Shown here: positions 1 through 11,400 of the stretch, piece after piece
Numbering within the stretch: position 1 is the stretch's first letter
Layout of the letters: every line of letters begins with the position of its first letter
Assembly: GCA_019828595.1 (NCBI GenBank)
Contig: JAHQRK010000002.1
Location: 1,860,001 to 1,924,000, forward strand
Direction: 5' to 3'
DNA: 64,000 nt
DNA from: Aphanomyces cochlioides
Taxonomy: Eukaryota > Oomycota > Saprolegniomycetes > Saprolegniales > Verrucalvaceae
The notes under the pieces: generated by a model
Seen by the model: the letters and a program-made list of their open reading frames with translations, nothing else
Told to the model about the DNA's origin: nothing
Databases searched by the model: none
Program-made: the position numbers and the translations under genes

Positions 1-1342
1 CAAGCATTTGAGATCATTTCGCATGCCGAATCAGGCGAATCGACGGGGTTTCCCTTGGCATTCTTCACAGGAGCAAACTCTTCATCCCGAGTGACTTCGA
101 AAACCTAGTTTGAAATTATTTAAGCCAAGTAGTTGAAGTAAATTTGTACCTGCATTGCAGTGGCAAATTGAAAGACGTCAAAGATAAAAGCTTCGAGCTT
201 TATTCCCGAGTTCGAAGTAGGTTTGACCAATTCTCCCGTTTCCAAATCGACGTACGGGATCTTCTTGTGAGCTACATGATATACTGTCATGTTGTCGCCG
301 TTGCAGCATTTTTTCAAGAAATCCCTAAGCTCCTTCATGAGATGCCATTGTAGGAAAAGACATACAAGGAGTAGAAATGATTGCAAATGTTGGCTGCGCC
401 ATAGAGCAATTGGTTGGTCGTAGAGTTACGCAACTCGCTCGTCGCTTGATCCATTTCGCTATATTCGACAACACAATACTTGCCACCACGCTTGGCGACA
501 ACACCAACGCTCTCTTCAGGGCGAGATTTCCACACAACTTTATTGCCACAGTCGGCTTTCTTGTCGATACAATATCCCATGAAAACGGGATCTGCCACTT
601 TGCAAATGGCATTGTCGACGGAGAAAACATGCAAGTACTTCACGCCAGTCGATTCCATTTGAGAGAGAACGCCAGAATCCACAAGGGCCCGATAGATGCC
701 ACCGTTTCCATCTGGTGCGCGACTAAGCTTGCCGGGTGTTTCGAGCATCAACTTGCCTACAATAGATCAGTCATATAACTGATTTAGTGTCAAATTGAGG
801 CACCTTCAACAGTGAGACAAGGTAAAGTTCCTTGCGAGAAGAATATGATTTGCGAGCGCTTCAAGCCAAAGTACAAGTTCTTCTCAAAAAAGGAAACAGT
901 GGTTTCGTGGTTGAGCATACTTGTCATGATGTACCACGGGATGGTGCCACCGCTTGCTTCTTGTAGTTTCAGCAATCTCAAAGCAAACAATTCAAACAAG
1001 GATTTTTCACTTGGAAGGCCGATGTTGTACATACCCTTGGGACCCGAAAATCCCAATCGGGTGCCCTGGCCGCCGGACAGCACCAACGCACCCACTTGAC
1101 CTTTACGAATGGCGTCAATGCCGATATTGGTCCAGTTATCTTTGTCTGCTTTGTCGGACGATGCCAAACTTGTAACTTCATCCGTGAGTGGCTCAAGAGC
1201 AGCAGATGTATCTGCAGCGGGGCCATGCATGGATCGTTCAAAGCTTGCTTTTAAATGATCGAAATCAATCGAGGCGAGGTCCTGCAGCAACAACTGAGCG
1301 TCATATCTACTTAATAATCAATTACGTTTTCAAGAAGAGATC
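1..1342 (-). other. Pyrophosphorylase module 3 of the fusion gene (partial)
   Basis: The third UAP-type module contains [66 protein letters not shown] and [15 protein letters not shown]. Introns lie at about 1309-1341, 758-803, 350-382 and 66-117. All visible signature positions match active family members best of the three modules. The C-terminal [11 protein letters not shown] segment must lie left of the window. Confidence 0.75.
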
Positions 1343-4300
1343 TTACCTCGTAACTTTGCCTTGATCAATGAAGTGCAATACGTGTTGTTGCTTAAATTCT
1401 TCCAGGCGATGGCGGAGTGAAGTGGGAACACAATGCGAGTTTGCCATATACTTCTTTGAGTCAAGCGACAAAATCTTTGTCAAGGGCAAGTCTGACTTGT
1501 ACTCCTCCAATCCTTCACCGGCGTACGATACCAAGGGAGAAATCTCCAGATAGTCGAACTTGGCATTGAGCCATTGAGTAGCTTGGTCGTGGAGCATTTG
1601 ACGCGCAGAGTCAGGGGAGTCAATAGGATTCCCAGGGGCATTTTTCACTGGTGAGAACTCGTAAGCACGTCTGCAGCTCAATACTACCATCCGCTGAGAT
1701 AAGGGGAATACATCGAAAATAAATGACTCCAATTTTACGCCTGAGTTGGAAGTAGGCGTGACAGTGACGCCATTTTCATCAGCCATGGGGATCTTCTTGT
1801 GGGCAACATGGTATTGCAAGCTCATGTTTGGCAACACAACATCTCTGAGGAATGACCTATAACCAGCATTACTGAATTGAAAGTGTCACATGAGACTACA
1901 TACACTGTGTAGAAGTGATTGCAAATGTTGGCTGCTCCATAAAGCAGTTGATTTGTCTTTGGATCACGCAATTCACTCGCGGCCTTGTCCATTTCACTGT
2001 ATTCGACAACACAGAATTGGCCAGCACGTTTCGCAACAACACCAACACTTTCTTCAGGTCGAGTTTTCCAGACGACCTTGTTACCACAGTCGGAGTTCTT
2101 CTCAATGCAATAGCCCATGAACACAGGGTCCGCAACTTTGCACATTGCATTATCGACGGAGAAAACATGCAAATATTGAGTTCCTTGATTTTCCATGCGA
2201 GCCAGTGCTCCACTCTTTGCAAGAGCAGTGTAGACACCACCATTGCCATCAGAAGCAGTTGCCAACTTGCCGGCGCTTTCAAGCATTAACTTTCCTACAA
2301 ACTTGTTGGATGAAGCCCTATGCCATCGATACTACCTTCAGTGGTAAAGCACGGAAGTGTCCCTTGTGGGAAGAACATAACCTGGGAGGCTTGCAAGCCA
2401 AAATAATTATGCTGCTTGAAGAAAACCTCTGTTGTGTCATGGTTCATAACACTTGTCATGATGTAGAAGGGGATTTTTGCTCCATCTCCCACCAACGACT
2501 CAAGGCATAAAATGCGTTCACAAAATAATTGGAACAAGCTCTTTTCCGACGGAAGCCCAATGTTGTACATGCCTTTGGGACCAGCAAAGCCCAATCGAGT
2601 ACCTTGTCCACCGGAAAGGACCAGAGCTGCGACTTTTCCTTGGCGAATAGCCTCATAACCAACTTTTTTCCATTGCTCAATTGCAGAGGCTGAAGTTGAT
2701 TCAATAGAGTCCGTCGAATCCAAAGGTTCCAACGAGCCAGTTACGACGGCTCCGTCGGAGTGCATGCTCTTTTGGAAGATAGAGCTTAAGTGATCCAAGT
2801 CAAGGTGTTCCAGCTACAGAGCTCTCAGGAGATCATTCCTACCATTGACTTACATCTTGAACCAATTGGTCGATCTCGGCGTTCGTCAAAGTGCCAGCTT
2901 TGTAGAACTATTACGTAATGGCATCATGCGTTTATGAAAGTTTGAGATACCTTGAAGACATGGTCTTGGTTGGCTTCTTCAAACTTTTTGATTAGCGACT
3001 GAGGAATGACTGGGATATTCACACGCAGAGAAACACTTGATGAGGGGGGTTTCAGAACATCGTCCAAGAATTCAAACGGCTTTTCGATGGCCAAAGTTGA
3101 GGGGAAGCTCAGAGTTTCACTGGCAATGCTATCGACCATGTAGCCAAGATCACTCGCCGCAAATGATGGCAGATTATCCACCAAAGATTGGATTCCCGCC
3201 GTTTTTACAGGGAACGTGCCTTGAGATACGACACTGACATCGATCACGAGGTTTAGTTCCTCCTTAGTTGCTTCTTTAGCCAGTTCTTGAGCTTGCGTCA
3301 AACTTGTGACCACAGGCACATGAAGTGCTTCAAACTTCTCAGGTTTATCCGTCCAAACACCAGTCCAAGCAGCGCCTTGAGCCGCAGAGAGTTGCGCTAG
3401 TACATATCTACAATGGTTCACTCACAATCCACACCAAGCAGTAAGACTTACCCAATGTCACCATAGCCAAAAGAAACAATGAGTACTCGGTCACCAGATT
3501 GGACGTGTTTCTTTAAAGAGTGCGAAAATAATGTAGTTACTGGAATTTGAGCGGCCAAAGCCAGTGACATGTTCAAAGGTAGCTTGGTAATGCAGCCATC
3601 TTCTTGGATTTTAATATATTCATTCCAACCGTTTTGTCCAACGAATGCGCACACGCGGTCTCCTTCCTTGAACTTGGTCACATCGTCACCGATTGATGTT
3701 ACAACTCCAGATACAGCGTATCCTGGCACTCGATCAGCTTGCTTCATTCGTAGAGCCAAATCCAAAGGTGAGACGCCAGCAAATTTGGTTTCAATGATGA
3801 TATCATGTGCATTCTCAACTTCGGGTTTGATTTTATCGTTGGCAACGACCAATTTTGAACCATCTGCAATAACACCCTTCATCTTTGCGTGAGAAATGAA
3901 GGATTGCGATGGTGCATGAAAACTCAACCGGCGTGCAAATTCTTCAGAAATATGGCAAGGGAGGGAAAATTGTCTTCCCTTCAGGTGATCCAAACCTTCC
4001 CCTTCGTACGATACCAAAGGGGACACCTACGTTTCACATATGACGACATGGCAGATTTTGGAAATATTACTTCGCACAATCGTTCATTTGCTACATTTGG
4101 TTGTAGCGCCGCAGTTATGACTTGATCCCAACGCAATTGTTCCTCCTCGGTGGAGCACCTCAATTTCAAACGCTTACCATTACCCAACAGAACCGACAAA
4201 CAATTGTTTTCTTCCACTTCACATTTCACGACCGAGGAAGTCTTTCCTTTAATCGTCTTGGTTTCCTCGGATTTATATGTTGTGATGCAATTTGTAGCCG

Positions 4301-6104
4301 CGTCGAATTCAACTAGTCGCTTCGTCCATCGCTTCAATCTCTTGCCTTGCTTTTCAATTTCACCCTTTTCGATCAAGTGCAATTTCAAATCGCCACCTAT
4401 ATAAAAGTAAGTCGTTTTGTGTTGCTACAAAATCATACCAACGGCTTCAATCCATCGTTTTGCTTGTGCGCTGAGCAAGTAGCGCGCTGAGTCTGGAGAG
4501 TCAGCTGTGTAGCCTTTGTCAGTATTCCCATTGGCGTTTTTCACAGGTGCAAATTCGTCTTCTCGAGCAACCTCCAAAACTGCCATTTGAGACGCAGCGG
4601 CAAAAATATCGAAAATAAAGGCTTCCAACTTCATGCCAGGAAATTTTTTGCTCGATGGGTCACTGAGAGACACAGATGGAATATTCTTGATTGCAACGTG
4701 GTACGGGAGTTCGAGACTTGCGAGAGTTCGCGTCAAAAAGGGCCTATGAGATGAGATGTCAATATTTCAAGCATGCCATTCATGGTTGACGTACACAGAG
4801 AAGTAGTGGTTGCAAATATTGCCAGCTCCATAAAGCAATTTATTAGTAGCAGTATCCATCATTTGAGCGTTTTGTGCGTCAAGTTCGCTGTACTCTACGA
4901 CACAAAATTTGTTGTCCTTCTTGGCTACAACGCCAACTTTTTCGTCTGGACTGGTCTTCCACACAACTTTATTGCCGATTTCGGCTTTTTTTTCGATACA
5001 ATATCCGATGAAGATGGGGTCAGCCACTTTGTTGAGCGCATTGTCGACAGAAAAAACATGTAAATGTAAAATGTTGGACCCATTCATCTTGTCCAGTACT
5101 TTGTGTTTCAACATAGCCGTGAATACGCCTACAACTTTCGTGAGCTCCGCCAAATATAGGATGTAACTCAACCTCCATTGCCATCTGAAGCCCGAGCAAT
5201 ACTATAAGGGGTTTCGAGCATGATTTTCCCTGTTTTGGTCAAGCATGGCAACGTTCCTTGAGGGAAAAAGTGCACTTGAGTTGAGATTAATCCAAAGTAG
5301 TTGTTTTCTTTGAAAAACTCTTGGGTTGTCTCGTGATTCATACGACTAGTCATCACAAAAAGCGGAATCACCGGATCGTGAGCGGCATGAGCGTGCTTTT
5401 TAGCATTTTTCTGGACGCGAATGATACGTTCGGAAAAAAGTTGGAACAAGCTCTTCTTTGACAATAGACCAATGTCGTACATGCCTAGAAGTAGTGTGAT
5501 TGCAATTCGCCAAGACAAAGTTACCTTTGGGACCATCAAAACCTAGTCGAGTGCCTTGACCACCAGCCAAAATCATGGCAGCAACTTCACCGCGGTTGAT
5601 TGCATCAAATCCCAAAGCGTGCCATTTTGCAATGACCTCAGGAGACGATGTCAATACCGAGTCGAATTGGTCCAAGGGCTCGATGGAGCAATTGGTCAAG
5701 CTCGACTTGGCACCTGAGTCGAACAACAATGACTCGGTGTAAATTTTTTTAATGTGTGCTAAGTCCAAATGCGACACCTACAATAACTGTGAGGCCTGCT
5801 ATCAAGTTGTGTGGTTTTACGTCATCGAGGAGTGCCAGCACATCGGATTCTTGCACCATTCCTTCCGTGTCCACAAACTAAATTCATACTTAGATGTAAG
5901 GTCAATATAACAAAGCCTTGCCTGGAACACATCCTGTTGACCTGCCTCGCGAAATTTCGCGCGAATCTCATCAGGGACCAGTGGATTCTCCCATTTCTTC
6001 GGGCCCATCTGATCTTGCAAGACCTGCAACGACGAATTCTGGCGCGGAATCGCAACAGTGGCAGATGTAGGCGATTGTGGGGTCGTATCGTTGGAAGGGT
6101 CCAT
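1..6104 (-). CDS. Multi-domain fusion: UDP-sugar pyrophosphorylase (PH-interrupted) - MDR oxidoreductase - pyrophosphorylase - pyrophosphorylase (C-terminus off window)
   Basis: The start is the ATG at 6104. Exons were joined by eye at introns of 33-51 nt and the frame stays open to the window edge, giving roughly 1,800 residues. Three UDP-N-acetylglucosamine pyrophosphorylase-type modules are visible, each with the nucleotide-binding signature [15 protein letters not shown], a substrate region with VDNA..KVADP.F.GYC, YHVA.K.IP, and FIFDVF. A PH domain sits inside the first module and an MDR-family domain separates the first from the second. The junctions are in frame: HVFK to FYKAGTLTN (2.9 kb), LVQD to LEHLDL (2.8 kb), and GKVTS to RYDAQLL (1.3 kb). 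Every module keeps the short helical UAP N-terminal segment. The family makes UDP-GlcNAc/UDP-GalNAc from sugar-1-phosphate and UTP in the cytosol. The last roughly 40-60 residues lie beyond position 1. The single-transcript model is inference, but no stop or spare start separates the modules. Confidence 0.8.
1343..2970 (-). other. Pyrophosphorylase module 2 of the fusion gene
   Basis: This is a complete UAP-type module. It starts at the [15 protein letters not shown] exon (2857-2910), continues through [12 protein letters not shown] and [19 protein letters not shown], and ends with [17 protein letters not shown]. The usually acidic segment before FSPVKNA reads LSCRRAYEF here, whereas module 3 has FEVTRDEEF and module 1 [10 protein letters not shown] conserved acidic pair has therefore been lost, and this module may be catalytically weakened (inference). 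Confidence 0.75.
2974..3960 (-). other. MDR-family (zinc-independent quinone-oxidoreductase-like) module of the fusion gene
   Basis: The segment reads [18 protein letters not shown], then [34 protein letters not shown], and [20 protein letters not shown]. These are the GroES-like fold and nucleotide-binding region of medium-chain dehydrogenase/reductases. GYGDIG stands where the Rossmann glycine motif (normally GxGxxG or GAxGGVG) is expected. No zinc-ligand cysteine cluster is visible, which fits the quinone oxidoreductase/zeta-crystallin branch. Intron 3406-3451 splits the Rossmann motif. The module runs straight into the N-terminal helix of the second pyrophosphorylase. Substrate is unknown. 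Confidence 0.6.
4073..4396 (-). other. PH domain exon inserted inside pyrophosphorylase module 1
   Basis: This single 324-nt exon encodes [18 protein letters not shown] followed by [13 protein letters not shown], a run of beta-strand-like segments, [18 protein letters not shown] and a final helix [10 protein letters not shown]. That is the strand-rich body plus C-terminal Trp-containing helix of a pleckstrin-homology domain. It is bounded by introns 4397-4438 and 4029-4072 and rejoins the enzyme at [14 protein letters not shown], which in ordinary UAP enzymes follows the preceding helix directly. PH domains usually bind phosphoinositides or proteins, so the enzyme may be membrane-recruited (inference). 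Confidence 0.75.
4439..5777 (-). other. Pyrophosphorylase module 1 (body)
   Basis: This is the body of the first UDP-sugar pyrophosphorylase module of the fusion gene. It contains [26 protein letters not shown] and [34 protein letters not shown]. Introns interrupt it near 5487-5525, 5117-5165 and 4744-4794. Some family positions differ from the other two modules (LLSKKSL instead of [14 protein letters not shown] instead of NSGIKLE). Its C-terminal [14 protein letters not shown] segment lies beyond the PH insertion, at about 3990-4028. Confidence 0.75.
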
Positions 6105-6357
6105 CTTGGTGCACAGCAAGGATCACCGATTTTTAATCTGCGGCTCTGCACTCTGGATAAGTTACAAATGGCGTATTTTTAGAATCTTCTCCTGGAATCC
6201 GGATAACGAAATAACGTCGCCATAAAATTGACAAATGCAGTGCAGAAAGGCCACTAAATTATCCGGATGACCTATCTCGTCATATCTCCATCATGAATCA
6301 TTGCGTCGCTTCCTGGGTGATAAAGAGAGAAGAAGATCAAAGCAACAAGGCATTACG

Positions 6358-7971
6358 ATGGAATTCTCGAACGCTCTTAATCTACATTCAGTTACTTCGT
6401 CATTAGTTGACAAAGGTTGGATTTGTCGACGTGACAGTTACACTTGGCTACTCTCATGCCGCTTCAGAGCCGCCAATATGAGGTTGCATCAGGCCAAGGA
6501 ATATTCCATGGAAGTGAGCTTCACGTCTAGGAACGAATTAAAAAGCTGGAAGATGCACTCGAGATGGCACGACTTCGCTATCAATGTACTATCGTCATTC
6601 GTGGCAAGATTTACTAATGTGACGGTGTAGCGCAATCTGGTCGCATGAAGTGGATATGATGATATACGCGCTGAACTGAAGCCTCTGTGTTAGATCCATG
6701 GAAGAGGAAAATCAAAAACTCAAGGAGCAATTGACAGCTGAAAGAGCTGAGCTGTGAATTCATCGTCGGGACCTAATGAGATGACAATAATTTCCGTAGA
6801 GAGGCCATTTTAAACAACCGACAAGTGAATAAATTGCTCGAACAACTGAAAGAAGAGCGCACACAACGCCTTGTTGAGATTGAAGCCGCCCATATTCGAG
6901 AAAGAGAGATGCAAGCTCTTGCAAGAGAAGCGGTCGGTCACACCAAAATATTTCTAGTGATATTTCCGTAAAGGCAGTAGCAACTAAAGGAGCATTGCTG
7001 GCAAACGATGAAGCAGCAGAGAACAGGGCTGAGGTAAACGGCTTACGTGCATCAATGCGAGTGAGCTCCAAGCTTTTGCACGTAAGCAAAATAGAAATCG
7101 ATCGCCATGTCTGAAATGATTTGAAGATCGCTGAGAAGGATTTTCTCACAACACATAAAGAATTGGAACATACTCAAATACAGCTCCTCGAAACACGTCG
7201 GTATGCAAAGGACGAACTACTCTGTGATCGATGCATGTGGACAGAAAACTGATGAAAAAAACGGAGGAAGTAAACGTTTGGACAGATCGATACAACCAAG
7301 CCATGATTGACTTGCACATGGCTCAAGTAAAGCTCACTAGATCGTCCATTGGTAAAACCAGGAATATGTTGGGAATACAGTGACGATTTTCTCCAGGGGC
7401 AAGTGCAAAAGAATCGGCATTAATGGTATGCATGATCGCAATAGATTGGCGATGTTTAATTTGGATAGAGAGGTTATGGTATTGTGCTTGCAGAGGCTGC
7501 TGGCGAGCCTGTTTCAATTCAACGACAGCCATTTTTGTGCGCCAAAGGAGGTCTGGACATCCGACTCAGCAAATAAAATTCTAAAGATCGTTAGGCACAG
7601 CAAAGCATAATGGTGCGCAAGCCGACAGAGCCATGGCAAGACATAATCACCAAGTTTCAAGGAGTGGCTCCGACACCTCGCTTGGTACCAAGAGTTGTCA
7701 TCGGCGACCAATTGAACACATAACGCTTTCCCCATTTCAGTCTGGGCAATCCAACACAACTCACGAACATAGTCGCCATTCGGCTCCTGCCAAGTTAAAT
7801 GCGAGCGATAAGTACGTAGTTATATTGTTCACCAAAATGTAGCAGAGGAATTGTAGGGGAATCGATGTTGACAACCTTGATGCTCAGTATTCAACATTTT
7901 CGAGTGGTCTTTTACGCGAATGTAGGAACATCTCTGGTTCAAAATATCTTGGGTACGGTCTCGGAATGCTG
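6358..7971 (+). CDS. Coiled-coil protein in many tiny exons
   Basis: From the ATG at 6358 the frame can be joined across about eleven introns of 35-50 nt. It gives SRQYEERIKKLEDALEMARL, MEEENQKLKEQLTAERAEL, EAILNNRQVNKLLEQLKEER, TQRLVEIEAAHIREREMQAL, then KDFLTTHKELEHTQIQLLET and a Ser/Gln-rich tail. Heptad-like Leu/Glu/Lys spacing over about 200 residues indicates a coiled coil, and no enzyme motif is seen. The first exon is only about 11 codons. The 3' end is less certain: the last intron can be joined in two frames, ending at about 7971 or 8019. It is divergent from the fusion gene, with only about 250 bp between starts. Function is unknown; a centrosomal or cytoskeletal structural protein is possible. 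Confidence 0.6.
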
Positions 7972-8459
7972 AAGAAAGACCATATCGTTTCGAATCACCG
8001 GGTGGACACTATAAAATAAGTTTTTACATGCCAATAGCGTTTTGGGTTCAATTCTCGCTTGGTGTAAGACTACGGAGACTCATGTCTCCGCTAGCTCGCG
8101 TGCATTGCATTAAGCACTGAATTGCAACCAATAAGTCTCCGCGAGCACGAAATAAATTTAAGCCCACAGGGACTGACGACTCGCTGAATGATTTTCCAAA
8201 GTTAAAACCGTACTCCTTAACGAGAGAATTTTGGCAAGCACGAAATTCTTGCTGATGTTCATTCGAGACAACAAATTTGCCCGGTTCAAGTACAGAACGT
8301 AAAGCGATCGAACGCAAGAGGATAAGGCGGCCAACAAGAGAAAACAATAATTCGCATAAAATTTCGTTTGCACGAAGGCATTTTTCAACCCAGTAAATCA
8401 ATTCAACGTGAAGTACACATCTAAAGAGAGCGTCAAAGACGCGATGAGAACATATTCAC
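7972..8459. other. Intergenic, nothing convincing
   Basis: Convergent 3' ends flank this stretch. A minus-strand open frame at 8048-8401 has no ATG start and no recognisable motif. A B-box-like GGTTCAATTCTCG at about 8047 has no matching tRNA cloverleaf. Confidence 0.5.
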
Positions 8460-11400
8460 TTACTTAGATGCACTAAGATCACAATCAAAATCGCACACCA
8501 AAATTTCGACACATGATTGAAGAGCCACAAGATATTCGAGAGGATCAAATGCATTCATATACTCTGTTGTATGATGTGCACAAGCTCGCAATACTTGAAG
8601 AACAGGACACATGGCATCTAGACTTTGTAGCGACATGATATGTTGGGGAATCACGTTAAACAGGAAAAACTGTCGAAAGGCGCTTTTTTCTTCACTAGCG
8701 CCTTGATGATCTTTACAGTTGAGTAAAGCACATGCCACATAATCACTATCTCTTTTCACTGGGGATAGTGCCTCCTTGGAGTCAACAATGGGATAATAAC
8801 TCGACAACCCCAAGGAACCTTCTGGGTCAAGAAGATTCACAACAAATATTCGTAGTGGAGATGAAAGGAATCCCCCTGTATACAGCTGATAAACTTCAGA
8901 AGTCTAAGGAAGTGCAAATCATTCGAGGAAGTCAATTTTAACGCACCTGCACCAACCAATCAAACAGAGCTGGAGTGTTTAGGATGGAAAAGTACGAGCG
9001 TAGGAATTCCAAAAATGAAATCCATGATTTATCCAGTTTGCTTCCAAACCACTGAGTTTTAGCAGTTGGTTTTGTCCGAAAAATCAGTTGTGATTCATAC
9101 AAGGACTCAGCAGCCTGAGAATGCATGGCAAACGTGGCACAGGGGAAAAATTCTTGAAGGAAAGTTGCAAACATCAATTGTGTCCCCCTTACTAAGACAC
9201 CCCAGCTTGACAAGAGTGTTGCCAAGTAGGTGTACATCATACGAATGTACAGTACCACAGACACTGTGGCATTTGGCTTCGACTTCATCAAAATGCTTAC
9301 GATATTTGATGTATGTGACCGGAAATTTTCGGTATTAATGTTCAAAATATCAACGTACTTTCGTTGGGGGCTTGCTGACTTTGTCATATGGAGCAATGAT
9401 GCACTACAAGCATCAATCCAACGAGCAAAAATACCCGTGTTCTTATCGAGCAGGGTAGTTCGAATAGCATTTGTGTGCTCGCCTGAAGACAGATGAGTTC
9501 TAACATTGAGGCAAAATCTTTCAAAGGTTTTCACTCGATCCTCGATCGACAAATTTGACATGGAGGATGGAAAACACCCATCCAAGAAGGGATGAAATGG
9601 AGATGATGGGGGTAGATGTGCCAGATGGGGAGTCAGAGCCAGCCAGAAATCACCACAAGCATCCAAAAATGTGAGCAGCCAAACTTCGATGAGTGCTTGC
9701 TCACCCTTTCCATGTGTTTGAAGAAAACTCGCAAGGTAGTTCGTCGGACTGTTTGATACAGCAATCGCCAACACCCGTGGGAATACAAATACAGTTGGCC
9801 CTTTTGAAGATGCTTGTAGAATATCCCAATTGAATACAGATATATACGACAGTAAGACCCCAATAGCCGTAAGAGCTTCTGTTGAAGCATATTGGAGCAG
9901 AGCCAACTTTTGTAAGCATACTCGGAGCAATTTAAATACGCTTTCTGCACTTGCACTCAGAGCATGGTGATAGGGCAACTTCACAACGTTTCCTTCAACA
10001 ACATCCAATGAAGCCAATAATGCCCATTCTTCTGGATCGTCGAACTCATTGCCTTCGTTTATAGTAGGGAATGATTGTACTGGTTGCGGAGAATGAGGGC
10101 AAAGGCATGCCAAAATAGAAACTGCCATCGATAAAACAGAATTCGGAAGCTCTTTCTTTAGGCAGGCTTGAAGTACACTCTCAAAACCGGTGCCTAAAAT
10201 ATTCTTCACACATGCAACCATATCATCCATGTTCGTTGCATCAAAATGAGATTTGACCAGCTCTTTTGAAACTTGCAAGAGGCACTGCAATGCAAATTCT
10301 ATTGCATCTATGCAGGGGAATTACATTTTAGAGTTTATTAAAGCTCACCTGGATTCAGAGTGCTCTTTTTCATCATCAGCAGCAATACTTCGTTGTATGT
10401 CACCAAAACAGTCGAAGTCAATGAAAGCATTGATCGCACAGAAGTAATAATTATCCACAGGGTATTTGCAACAGACATTTCATCATCAGGTGCTATCCGC
10501 AATATTTCTTTAGAATAATACATCCAATCTTTTTTAAATGATTTGAAGTCGTTTGTCACGATAGTTCCCATGACAAGACTAGTCAACACTATCAATTGCA
10601 CTTGGGCCTAGATGCAATAACTGAGAACCTCTTCAAATACCAGGATATACATTTGGGGGAGATTCTGATGCTGGGGCTTGTGGATTTTCCCAGTTCCATT
10701 TTTCATCGCATTTTTGTGGTTTTAATGCTGTCAAGATGGGGTGACGAAATCGATTTCTTTGTGCAGGTTTCATCAGTGACAGCATTTGCATCTACAATTA
10801 AATGAGTTTTGCAAGTTATAAATATGATCTGCGTACAACTATCACACGTCCAAGTAATTCACAACAACCACACTGGTCGATTTCGTACGTTAAAATTGCA
10901 ACTTTTTCGTCAGGCTGCAAAGCCAATTCCATGTAGAATTGTGGCATACGAGAGGACTCAGCAGCAGGCGGAAAACGCATCATACCAAGTACAATCAGCA
11001 CGACAGGAACTGTGAGAGATGGTAACATTGATTGAGCATATTTTTTCTACCTTCACTTGGATTCCAAGCAGCCGAAAGAACGAGTAGTCTTTGCAGAATT
11101 CGTCTTCTATATTTTGTGATACTGGATGTAGGACAACTAATAGTTAACGGTTGAAATTTATGAGAAAAGGGTAGTAATTCTGAATTGGATAGTAGCTCAC
11201 CCACTATCATCCAGCCCGAAGCAAGTCTACATAGTTTTAGCTCATAGTGCTGCAACAGTGAACTTACGATTTATCTGGAAGTCCTGACAACCATGTTACT
11301 ATATCCCAAATCACCTCTCGTAGGACCATGTCAATAACAGACGTGGTTGCATTTGGATAAAGAGTTCTTGCCAACACCCTGCACTGAGGTTTATTAATCA

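Noticed and set aside
4023..4125. A frame break between the PH exon and the MDR module
   Set aside because: A 44-nt GT-AG intron (4029-4072) joins ERLCE to VSPLVSY in phase, so there is no break.
8048..8401. 117-codon minus-strand frame downstream of the large gene
   Set aside because: It has no ATG start and no motif, and the preceding gene already ends in TAA at 8460.
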